64,000 bases of DNA from Hemerocallis citrina (lineage: Eukaryota > Streptophyta > Magnoliopsida > Asparagales > Asphodelaceae): contig CM030363.1 in the NCBI GenBank assembly GCA_017893485.1, positions 176,857,744-176,921,743 of the forward strand, given 5' to 3'. Both the position numbers and the translations under genes were made by a program. Of this stretch, positions 45,553 to 56,500 are shown piece after piece (position 1 is the stretch's first letter; the number at the start of each line of letters is the position of its first letter). The notes beneath the pieces were generated by a model, which had not been told where the DNA came from, did no database searches, and saw only the letters and a list, made by a program, of their open reading frames with translations.

Positions 45553-46271
45553 ACTAAATGGTGATTTAGCTCGTGATATACACATAATTATGCATTGCTC
45601 CGGTGTTACAGACCAACTATCATAAATTAAAACTTAATTTGAATCCAACTATTTTTTCCCTCTTAATTCTCATTTTTTTAATATATTATGTACGACATGG
45701 GATAAAATTTTTAAAATGGCAAATGAATAGAGAGTTCAAAAATCTAAATATAACTATTTTTATTTCTTAGCGTAACTATTCTTTAAAACTTTAGATCTAC
45801 ATATTTTTATCATTTAATTACATATGTATATACTACATGAGATAATTTTTTTAAAAATAGTATATAATAAGAAAAATTAAAAGTCTAAATCTAATTGTAA
45901 TTACTCTTAATTTAACTAGTTTAAATATAACTATACACACGAATAGATCTTGCTTTATGTCATACTCGATGTGAAAATTTATGCCACATGTCGTATTTTG
46001 GCTTAAAAGTGTCTCTAATGTGTCGTCCCTCAGTTGGAAAAAATCGGTCATTAAAAAATTATTAAGATAATAGAAGAGTTTACTATTCTTAAACAAGCAT
46101 CCATTAAAAAATCGATCTTTCTTTACATTTTTTAAAATAAACTCTAATAAATCCCTTACCTTAAAACATTTTGTTGAAAACGGGGGAAAGGGATAAATAT
46201 TAAATCAAGTGGGAAAAAATGTAAATACTCAAATTATTAGTGCCAACTCCGCACAAAAGCCCTAGCAAACC

Positions 46272-49200
46272 TAGGGATGGCATTCGGGCCACTCGGGCCG
46301 GGTTGGACCGGGCTTTGTTCGGTCCCGGGCCTACCCGGGCGGGCTCGAAGCTTATCGGGCCGGGCTCAAGGTTGAAAACCTTGGCCCGGACCTGGCCCCT
46401 CGGCCCCAAGTGTAGGGGTCGGGCCGGTTCGCGGGGCGGGCCGGTGTTTAGGGGTTTTTTTTTTTTTTTTTGGGTAATATATTAAAGATCAAGTCTTAAA
46501 TTGTAATTTAATAACAATTGCAAAGAATAAAATTTCATAAATAAATGAAGTACATGATTTAATAAATTTAAAATTCTTAAATAAAACGAAGTACATAAAT
46601 AAAATTCCTTACAACTTAGATCAAATTACAAAACAAGGGAATTACTTGAATTTAAAGATCGAGATGACCTCTATTTAGATTGAAGAGAAGGCATTGGGCT
46701 ATTGTCGTGCACTTCTACTTAACCTAAATATAGAATCTCATCACCCTAAATTTCCCAATTAATTACAATATACTGATTCATTGAACATCATTTTAATGTA
46801 AATTGACTAAATGTAATCGTTCAGTCATCGCTACTTGTTGATCCAGTTGTGCTACAAGTAAGTCTTGGGTTCTCTCTTCCGCTTTCATCAAATCTTCGGC
46901 GCATACTAGTATCTCCAATCGGTTCCTGTTCGGGCTCATTATCCTGCCACAAAGAGAAAAAACACTTTCCGATGCAACGGTTGACACTGGTGTTGTTAGC
47001 AAATCTCTAGCCATACGAGAAAGAATACTAAAAATTACTTCATTACTCTTCCAAAACTCTAACACATCTTCTAAATCTTCAACTGTGCTTTGTGCATTAT
47101 ACCAATTCAACTCATTTGGTGAATTGGTTCTTGGTTTTTTTGATTTAATAAGATTTAAAACACTACTACTAGCATGACTCTTCCTTTTGCTAATAAGGAG
47201 GAAGAAGAAGAAGAAGAAGAAGAAGAAGAATCAACATTTTGTGTTTGTATTTGTGTAGTGTTAGATGAATAAAGCCTATCATAAGAATCATATAACCTAG
47301 TCAAAATATTCTCAAATTTACGAGTAAAAGCAACATGATCAAAATCTAGTATTGCATCGTGTGGGGCATAAGTGTAAAAAATTTCAATTATATTTTTTGT
47401 ACCATCTAATTTAATCATAGGATTCATTACACTAGCCACACGATATAACATAGGAAGTGGATGAAAATATTTTAAAAATTTAATATATGCCGCATTTACC
47501 ATATCTCCAATAAAAGGGTCATTTTGCAAATCTTTAATTGTTGTCATCATAGTCACAATTTTAAGTAAAATACGACTAGATGTAAATGAATATGTTTTTA
47601 AAATTGCAAAGTTGCATCGTTAAAAGGTTCTAAAAATTTATACAAACTATCTGCAAAAACAAAAAATCATCATCTAACATACAATTTGCATACCCATTAC
47701 GACACAAAAATCTCTAAGATTAAAACGATAATAAAGAACAACACCTAATAATTCAAAGGTAGAATTCCAACAATGTCTAACATCTTTAGGAAAACGTTTA
47801 CATACAATTTCCCTAAGTTTACACCAATCATGAAAAGCTTGATAAATTGGACCACTCAATGTAATATAATGTACACAATCTCTCATTGCATCAAGTTTAT
47901 CATTTCCATATTTTAGTGCATCTTGCGCACAAAGATTTAAAATGTGACAAGCACACCTAACATGAAAAATTTCGAGTTCTATAGGATCTAAAGTAATTTT
48001 CAAGCTCTCAATTGGCTTAGTATTGTTGGAGGCGTTATCAAAACCAATAGTAAACACTTTATCATAAATATAAAAATTGTTACATGCTTCCATAATGTGT
48101 GTGGCTATAATTTCACCCTTATATGGGTACCTAACATATCCAAATAAAATTATCCTCTTTTGAAGTTTCCAATCTGAATCTATCCAATGACATGTTACAC
48201 ACATCATTGGAACGCCGTTTACTCCTACCTACCCATCTGATGTCAATGAAACTCTAGTGTTTAGTGATTTTAGTGTTGCTATCAAAAAATCTTTAGTCTC
48301 ATTGTAAACTAATTTACAATCACTCTTAACTATATTTCTAGCAATCTTTTTATAATGGGGATTGAAGGAGGTTTGTACAAAAGTTTCTACATATTTTTTT
48401 TTCACCAAAGGAATATGGTAATTCAGGCCTATTTACTAACTTAGTCATTCCCCTATGAACGAGATCGTGATCGTAGCTATGACTATCTACTTGACCAGTT
48501 CTAGGATGTATTTTTTTTTGTGTGAGATTGTCTTTCGAAATTTGTGGTTGACATTTGCTTAAGTGATGTCGAAGTGTATCCGTGCCCGATCCTAATTTAA
48601 ACTCATATGGTGCTTGACACTTCTTACATATTTTAAGTCATACACTCTTATCATTTTGTGAAGAGACAAAATTGAAATAATTGTGTACTTCGAAGTAGTC
48701 CCTCTAGTTTTCCTTGATGTTAGAGAAAGACCTTGTTTCGATGGTTGTGGTTCTTCATTACCTTCTATTTCTATAGGATTTGAGTGTGTTTCATTCATAT
48801 CGGGAAAAACTATCATAATTCATGAATGTTTCTTCACTATTTATATATGGATTTGGAAGGGAAGGAATGTTATGACTAGTGGATTCTTGACTACTATGTC
48901 TACCACCACCGCGTGATCGATTAGAGGCCATTTAAGTATAAAAAACTAGTGTATGTAAAAAATTAGAGAGAAAGCAACAACGAAATGTATGATAATTAAT
49001 AATTTAAAATAAACAACAATCTATCTCAATTAATAAATAACAACAATATCAAGAACTAGTGAGTGAGTAGTGTATGTATGTTTTACCACTTTACCAAAAT
49101 TACAAAAGAAAATCTAAAAAAATGAGAGGAAGAAGTTCAAGAAAACTCAAACTAATTAAGAGATGTATATGTGAATAATCAACTATGTTAAATCTATAAA

Positions 49201-49778
49201 TTAAAAATATATTAAAATACTGTAAGAGTGCTTGACGTTTGAAGAATGATTGTTGAGAAAGTTGAGAGCTAGTAGTATTGATTGTTGTTGTTGATGAGTT
49301 GATCACTTGATTGTTGTTGTTTTTTCTTCCTTCAAAATGTAGAGATTTGATCTTGCAAACTCGAGAGAGTGTTGATCACATGATTGTTGTTGTTGATTGG
49401 AGAAATAGCAGAGAGAACGAGAGATTTGAATGAATTAGTGAAGATGAAAGAAATGGTATGAAATATATAGAATATGAAAATTTATGATTTTCTAAAGTAC
49501 CCCCCAAAACTAGCCAGTATAAATCCGTTGGAGGGCTTTTTTGTAATTCTTATTTTTTTTTGGGAAAAAAAAATATCCTGAAACCAACGATCGGCCCGGA
49601 CCCAGCCCGAGCCCGGGCGGGCCGGTTCAGCCGAGCCAGGCCTCAATCGGGCTTCTTTGCCTTAATCGAGGACCAGACCAGACCAAGTGTGGGGGTAAGG
49701 GGTTCGAGGTTCAGCCTGGAAAGGAGGCGGGGCGGGGCGGGGCGGTCCCGGGCTGGCCCGAACTTGATGCCATCCCTA
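46272..49778 (-). mobile_element. hAT-superfamily transposon (decayed, with transposase remnant)
   Basis: The ends are inverted copies of TAGGGATGGCATC. The flanks are AGCAAACC (46264-46271) and AGCAACCT (49779-49786), an 8-bp duplication if one A was lost. Subterminal regions are very GC-rich, with repeated GGCCCGGGC/CGGGCCGGG motifs on both ends, as in Ac/Tag-like hAT elements. The transposase remnant runs on the minus strand. A small GAA/TTC microsatellite lies inside it near 47200. Confidence 0.85.
46793..48816 (-). pseudogene. Ac-like hAT transposase remnant
   Basis: Reading down the minus strand there is first a BED-zinc-finger-like segment (CQAPYEFKLGSGTDTLRHHL) near 48600. Next is a core with VPMMCVTCHWIDSDWKLQKR, FTIGFDNASNN and FHVRCACHILNLCAQDALK (48207-47674), which fits the RNase H-like fold. 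A middle part (47556-47155) and the C-terminal dimerisation segment follow: DVLEFWKSN, ILSRMARDLLTTPVSTVASE and VFSLCGRIMSPNRNRL (47110-46793). These are in the right order for Ac-type hAT transposases. Stops and frameshifts near 48225, 47640 and 47150 inactivate it. Confidence 0.86.
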
Positions 49779-49790
49779 AGCAACCTTACG

Positions 49791-50933
49791 ATTTTTACCC
49801 AAAATGATCCACCTTTTGAAAGTATTCACCAAACCGACCCAATTTCAAAACTATTTACCAAATTGACATACGCTATCTCGAGTCTAGTTCAAATTAACTT
49901 GCTATCTCAGAAAGCAAGTGCAGTTGTACTCATTTTTCAGGAAATATTGAACATACAATTTCCATCTGAAATGTATATAACTATACTCTCAGATTGCGAG
50001 TCACGTTCAATTAAACCTCGCTATCTCAGATAGAGAGTGTAGTTGTACACATTTTAAAGAAAAAATTTAAACATGCAATTTCTACCTGAAATGTATAACT
50101 ACATTCGCTATCTCAGATAGCGAGTCTAATTCAACTAACGTCGCTATCTCAGATAGCGAGTATAACGAGTGTAGTTGTACTCATTTTTTAAAGAAATTTT
50201 AAACATGCAATTTCTACCTGAAATGTATAGACCTGCACTTGCTATCTGAAATGACCTCGCTATCCCAGATAGCGAGTGTAGTTGCACTCAATTTTTAGAG
50301 AACTTTTGAACATGCAATTTTTACCTGAAATGTATATAACTACACTCGCTATCTCAGATAGCGAGTATAGTTCAACTGACCTAGCGAGTGTAGTTGTAAT
50401 CATTTTTTAGAAAAAAATTAAACATGCAATTTCTATCTGAAATGTATGACCTGCACTCGCTATCTGAGATAGCGAAATCATTTGACCTACACTTGCTATC
50501 TGAGATAGCGAGTGTAGTTGTATACTTTTCATGTTCAAATTTTTTCTGAAAAAATGAGTACAACTACACTCGTGAGTTTATTTGAACTAGACTCGTTATC
50601 TCAGATAGTGAGTTTAGTTGTATACATTTCATATTTAAATTTTTTCTAAGAAAATGAGTACAACTACACTCGCTATCTCAGATAGCAGTCAAGTTCAAAT
50701 GAACTCGCAATATCAAATAGCGAGTGCAGGTCTATACATTTCAGGTAGAAATTGCATGTCCAAATTTCTCCAAGAGTTAGAGAAAATCATAGAACTACAC
50801 TCGTTATCTGAGATTGCGAGTTTATTTGAACTAAACTCGCTATCTCATATAGCAAATAGGTCAATTTGGTAGATAGTTTCGGAAGTCGGTTAGTCTGGTA
50901 ATTACTTTCAAAAGTGGGTCATTTTAGTAAACA
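49791..50933. repeat. Foldback element made of short palindromes
   Basis: The outer 75-80 bases form an inverted repeat: AAAATGATCCACCTTTTGAA at the left, and GGGTCATTTT preceded by TTTCAAAAGT at the right. Between them the palindrome CGCTATCTCAGATAGCG and variants recur about ten times in both orientations. They are separated by TGTAGTTGTACTCATTTTT- and CATGCAATTTCTACCTGAAA-type spacers. There is no coding capacity. The hAT element is directly to its left. Confidence 0.78.
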
Positions 50934-51067
50934 ATTCCAAACCTCGCAGTCGTATGAGAGAAGCTTTCCCCCCAAAACCTAGACACCCAAAGTCGCACCA
51001 ACACCCTCCACTCCCAAACGGGCCCCACCACCAATCAATCACTCGACACTCATACGCCAGTCCAATT

Positions 51068-51126
51068 CCCACGTGCCACTAAGCACGAAATTTACAGCAC
51101 GCGTCCTCTTGTCCCAATATAAAACC
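51068..51126 (+). promoter_or_regulatory. NAC gene core promoter (G-box and TATA box)
   Basis: A CACGTG G-box lies at 51070-51075, an ACGCGT at about 51099 and a TATA box CAATATAAAACC at 51114-51125. They are followed by a C/T-rich leader, as is common in plant promoters. The transcription start is expected about 30 bases after the TATA box. Confidence 0.6.
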
Positions 51127-51559
51127 CCTTCAAACCCCCCTCCACTCATTCTCCTCTTATTCTCCATCGAATTTCGCGAACTGGCGGCGCTTACGATCCC
51201 GTTCCTCTTACCGTTCCCGTCCTTGTCGTAAAAGTAAGCCCTCTCCTTCTCCATCGATTAGGTTTGGATCCTAATTTTTTTGATCGATTAGGTTTAGTTG
51301 TTGTTCGTTCGATTAGTAGCTTGATTTAGGGTTTAGAGATGCGATTTTAGGGCTAATCATCGGCGATTCGATCGGTTCTTAAGATCGTCGATAGTTCGTT
51401 TGTGCCTTGAGATTCGTGTTGGGTCGTGTTGTTCGGTGGTAGATTCGTGAATCTGACGGAGATTAGGGTTGATCGGTGCGGTAAAGATGAGTTGACTTTG
51501 ATTATTTTTGGGGAATATTGTTTGCCCGTTAATTCAAAGTATTTTTAGTTGGATCCACA

Positions 51560-51706
51560 TTTTAGGGCATATATATATATATATATATATATTTGGTTTA
51601 TAGAATTGAAGTTACATTGATTATTTTTCGGTTATTTTGTGTTAAAAGTAGTCGAGATGGTTGTATTGCAATGTAGTATAGGGTACTGATGGTTCGCTAG
51701 ACGTGT

Positions 51707-51760
<54 letters not shown>

Positions 51761-51860
51761 GAATTGAAGTTACATTGATTATTTTTCGGTTATTTTGTGT
51801 TAAAAGTAGTCGAGATGGTTGTATTGCACTGTAGTATAGGGTACTGAAGGTTCGCTAGAC
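51560..51860. repeat. 158-bp tandem duplication with AT microsatellites in the NAC leader intron
   Basis: AGAATTGAAGTTACATTGAT and the following 100 bases, to GGTTCGCTAGACG, occur at about 51602 and again at about 51760. Each copy follows an AT-dinucleotide run (51567-51592 and 51708-51755). Confidence 0.85.
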
Positions 51861-51869
51861 GCATGCCTA

Positions 51870-52790
51870 CTTTGTTTTAGTATTCAGTGCGTATCATCTT
51901 GTGCTTTCCTAGAAAAGGGTATGGTTGAGCGAGATGAGATGACTAAGGGGCCAATATGCGTGTAATATTCTGGCACAAAGTAATATACACACCGTATCGA
52001 TGGGTACACATCCTTTTTTTACTGGATGCACAACATTCTGTTTATATATTCGATGCATGTTACTTTGTACATTAATTGGAGGATAAGATTGAGTTAGATG
52101 AGTCGATTATGTGGCCGATCTGAGCCTCATAATTGGGCATTTAAGTAATATGCTCAGTGTATCTATTGGTACACATTATTTTTTACTCGATCAACGACAT
52201 TCTGTTTTAATATTTGATTTATTTTAGGATGTACTTTCTTAGAAGAGGATAAGATTGAGCGAGATGTGTTAATGGTGTGCATAATATTCGGAATTTGATG
52301 TAAAATATGCACACTATTTAAAGGTAGACATTCGTTTTTACTCAGGTGCAGGATTTTCTGTTTTTATATTCGCAATAGATAAGGAGTAGATTGAGCGAGA
52401 TGTGTCGCTTATGTGGCAAGTATGTGCACAATTTTTGCTCCCGTAAAGTGATGTGCACACAATATTTGTGGGTGCACATTTGTTTTTACTTGATGCACAA
52501 CCATCTGTTTTTATATTCGATGCATGTTAGGTTGTATTGTCCTAGGAAAGGATAAGATTGAGCGAGAAGAGTCCGTTATGTGGCCAATATGCACATAATT
52601 TTTGGGCACTTAAAGTGATATGCACACACTGTTTATGTGTACACATTCTTTTTTACTTGATGCATGACATCAGGTTGTATTTTAATAGATAGGGTACGAT
52701 TGATTGAGATGTATCCATTTTTGTGGCAATATGCATGTAATATGTGGGCGTTTAAAGTAATGCATGCTCAATATTTATGGGAACTTATAT
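51870..52790. repeat. Minisatellite of about 155 bp, six degenerate copies, in the NAC leader intron
   Basis: Landmarks such as TTCTGTTTTTATATTCGATG and GATAAGATTGAGCGAGATG recur at about 51876, 52038, 52200, 52358, 52508 and 52668. Each copy also has TATGTGGCCAATATGC, GTAATATGCACAC and GTACACATTCTTTTTTACT variants. No gene is encoded. Confidence 0.75.
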
Positions 52791-53527
52791 TGATGTTTAC
52801 TGTATAATGAATGATTGCCCCCAAAGACTAGCTGATCATAGTTGTTTACTTGTGCATATTACTGTATACTTGTTGAATTATAATTTTGTATTTTTATTTT
52901 AACCTAGATGCTTTTTGCAACTATGTATGCTTTGATCATGTAAAAACAGTATAATATCTTTGTTCAAACTTTTCTCCTCCACATTGTTTGGATAATCTTT
53001 GTCAGGAAGTAGGATCCAACTACTAAGATTATATATAATTATTTAGTAATAGTGGTATACATTTTTAATCTGGCTATTTGTGTTGTTCATTTCTAATTGT
53101 ATGTTGTATTGATTATTCTTGATATTGTACAATTTGAAGCTCATTTTCAGTTATTTTTTTCAAACTCGTTCTCTTTCTAATGACGGAATGTGTACAGGAA
53201 TCGGCTTCTTGCATCAGATGTCTTTTGCCATCAGGAAGGACATTCTCTATTGGCTTTTATGGCGTGACTTTTGGTCTACTTGCCGTAGCCGATTGTGGTG
53301 TTATCCTTTCTTCCGACATTGGACCTGATAACTGCCTGAATTAGTTGTGACTTCTTAGGCTTATAAACAAGAAGTCACAATTTCTGTTCGTTTGTAATTC
53401 TCAGTGATCACAGATAGCAGTAAAAAAAACATAAGTAGAGACTTTTTGATTGTAGAGTTCGTAGTTCCACGTCGCTTTCGTCCAAACCAGCTTGAGTTAG
53501 AGAAGAAATTTGCTTTGATATCTCATC

Positions 53528-56500
53528 ATGGTGAAGGGTTCTCTACCACCAGGGTATCGTTTTCACCCAACTGATGTTGAGCTGGTTTGGTACTACTTGA
53601 AGAGAAAGGTTTTGGGTAAGCCTTTCCGATTTGAGACTATTTCGGTGGTTGACCTGTACAAGTTCTCGCCCTGGGATCTTCCAGGTAACTTTTGTTTTCT
53701 GCTCGTATTCATTTAGCTTTGTCCTTTTTGGGGGGGGGGGGGGGTTCATATGGTCATATGGTTTGTTATTTATTGGTCTATCATCAATTTAGGATAGAAC
53801 TCATATCTAAATGAACATTCTACCTGAAAGTTCCGTGATTGCTGTTCAAGTTTTATTTTATTTTTTTTTATCTTGAACATTTTCTTTCTTCTCATAAACA
53901 TTCTCTATCTACATTTTGACCCTTATAATTCAATAATCTTACTCTACCCTAATAAAAGAGGAAACTATCAATCTAAACTTAAATAAAGAAAGATAGTTTG
54001 TGCCACCTATCAAAAGTAAACTTTCTTCTTATTTTTCTTTTGATTCAAATGCTACTAAAGGAAATAGCTAACTTTTTGGCAAGCCCTTATTGAAGGGTTG
54101 GACAAAGAAGAAACATTGACGGAGTTTTTCTTTCTTGTTGTTGGAAAATTAGAACAATTGAATGATGTAAATAGATTGCCCTTAACTTTCTTAGAAGGTG
54201 ATATTTGTTTCAGTTTTGCTTAATTTGTCTGTTTTGGCAGGGAAAGCTACTTTGCGAAGTGGGGATCTCGAGTGGTACTTCTTCTGCCCCCGAGATAAGA
54301 AATATTCACACGGTTCTAGGATTAACCGTGCGACTGAAACTGGTTTCTGGAAAGCTACTGGTAAAGACAGGCATATTGTCTATAATTCTCAGACAGTTGG
54401 GATGAAGAAAACACTGATTTTTCATCTAGGCAAACCTCCAAGTGGAGAAAGGACTGATTGGGTCATGTATGAGTTCAGGCTTCAGATCAATGATTTGGCA
54501 CAGGTAATACAACTATCTTGAAAAACTTTCTCCAAAAAGAACTTCATTTATATGTTGTTCAAAATTCTGAATGAATTCTTGTTTTAATAGATGCTAGAAA
54601 AAGGGCATTTGCTGATCATATGTATAAAGATATTGTACATATTATTTCAACGTTTCCCTGCTTACCTTCTTACGTTCCCCAACTTGCAATACATGCAAAA
54701 TTAGTAAATTATATGGTTGTCACACTCCTTACTGTATGGACCAAGAGTTATATAGACATTTTTTGCTTCCCTTAGATCGTCTTTGGACGGATTGGTAATT
54801 GACAGTGCTGTTCCAAAATAACTATCTGTACACAATTATATTTTTCCCTTCACTTCGGTGATAGTTTAATGTGCTATAGTTTGACTGTAGTGTGCAAAAC
54901 TAAATTCTGATGTACCTAATTAAAGTTGTATGTGAAATATTCCTATGGGAAAACACCATCCATCTACATCTTGTTAATCCACAATTGGCTTTTCTTCGTC
55001 TTAGTTCTTTCTTTTATGTGAAAGATTTTCCACTATAAAATTATTTAACTCAGTTATTGGTCATAACTTGATTGTTAAAAAATTATAAAATCAACTTAAC
55101 CTTTTAGCAATCATTTTTTCCACACATTCAGATTTGTGATAAAATTTGAATGTTTTGGTTATATCCCTTATATATTTTACTCTGTTCTAGTTTAGAACAA
55201 CCACAAGAGAGACCAGTGATTTTTCTATATTTTACTCTGTTCTAGTTTAGAACAACCACAGGAGAGACCAGTGATTTTCCTATTACAGTAGATTTACACC
55301 AAGGTTCGGTTTTAAGCCCCTACATCTTACTTTGGTTATGGATGAATTGACGCGTGGAATACAAGATGAGGTGCCCTGGTGTATACTTTTTGCCGATGAC
55401 ACCATCTTAGTGGACGAGACTAGAGCAGGAGTCAATACAAAATTAGAATTATGGAGAGAAACTTTGGAAGTTAGAGATTTTAGGATAAGCAGAACTAAAG
55501 CAGAATATATGGAGTGTAATTTTAGTGATATTCGGAACACAACTGAGGAAGTAGTGAAGCTTGATGGCCAAGAGATACTTAAGAGTGGCCGTTTCCGATT
55601 TTTAGGTTCGATTATACAAAGAGATGGGGAGATTTGTGAAGATGTTATACATAGGATCCAAGTAGGGTTCCTTAAGTGGAGAAGTGCCCGTTGTGTTTTG
55701 TGTGACAGACGTATACCTTCGAAGTTGAAAGAAAATTTTATAGGACGGCTATTAGTCCAGCAATGATGTATGGAGCAGTGTTGCGCAACAAAGAAATATG
55801 TTCAAAAAATTAGTGTAGCGGAGATGATGATGCTAAGATGGATCTGTGGTAAAACAAGGAAAGATAGAATTAGAAACGAGCATTTACGAGATATGCTAAA
55901 GGTAGCTCCAATCCAAGATAAGAGAGAATCGCCTCAGGTGGTTTTACACATGTCACACATAGACTTAGTAGTGCATTCCGTTAGAAAGAGTGATTTGATA
56001 AGTATTGAGAGTAGAGTTAGGGGAGGAAGACCTAAACTAACTTCGGTGGAAACGGTGAAAAAAGATATGATTGTTTGTGACCCGTACAGAAGATATCGTG
56101 CTAAATCGAGTAGAATGGAAAATCAGGATTCATGTAGCCGACCCCAACTAGTTGGGAAAAAGGCTTTGTTGTTGTTGTTGTTGTTGTATTTCTTTGTCTG
56201 ATGAAATTCAAATTCCCTTCGTAAGTGTTGCGGATTAGGAATCTTTGATAAATTTAGTATCATCCTGCATCATGTGTAGGGTCTGTTTGGTTCAAAGGAG
56301 GGGAGGGGAGGGGAGGGATTTTAATGGAGGGGAGGGAAAGGGAGGGGAGGGATTTAATGAAAACTCTGTTTGGTTCAAAGGAGGGGAGGGGAGGGAAAAT
56401 AATAATTTTCTTGTTTGGTTCACAAGGGGAGGGAATGGATTTTATAATAAAATTACTTTTATACCCTTTTGCATTTAAAATTGTCGATATTGGTTTATCA

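Larger units (their letters stand above)
42816..46140. repeat. AT-rich noncoding repeat family, diverged tandem copies
   Basis: Blocks with the same order of motifs occur at 42816-43164 (continuing at 44894 after the Pack-MULE), about 44990-45430 and 45437-46050. The shared order is a TGCACTGTACG/GTGATGCAC-like start, AATCTCTATTGTCGTGCATT, CATAAATTATAACTTA, CTCTTAATTCTAACTATT, ACATGAGATAAGATATT and CCACATGTCATCCT. Units are about 500-600 bp. The AACTAGCGTGGAACTCGTG start at 45437, read on the minus strand, ends in CTAG before T, as Helitron 3' ends do; this is suggestive only. No coding sequence is seen. Confidence 0.6.
51150..53527 (+). other. 5' UTR exon and 5' UTR intron of the NAC gene
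   Basis: The leader ends at a good donor (AAA-GTAAGCC, intron from 51234). The main intron probably ends at an AG at 53455 or at 53197 (GTGTACAG); in the latter case a second 5' UTR exon and intron would exist. The sequence between 53198 and 53455 has no long frame that continues into NAC. The intron is T-rich and contains the duplications listed next. Exact splice sites need transcript data. Confidence 0.55.

Noticed and set aside
53119..53328. Plus-strand 69-codon frame upstream of the NAC start as a separate gene
   Set aside because: It lies in the leader intron or a possible 5' UTR exon, has no family match and ends well before the NAC ATG.
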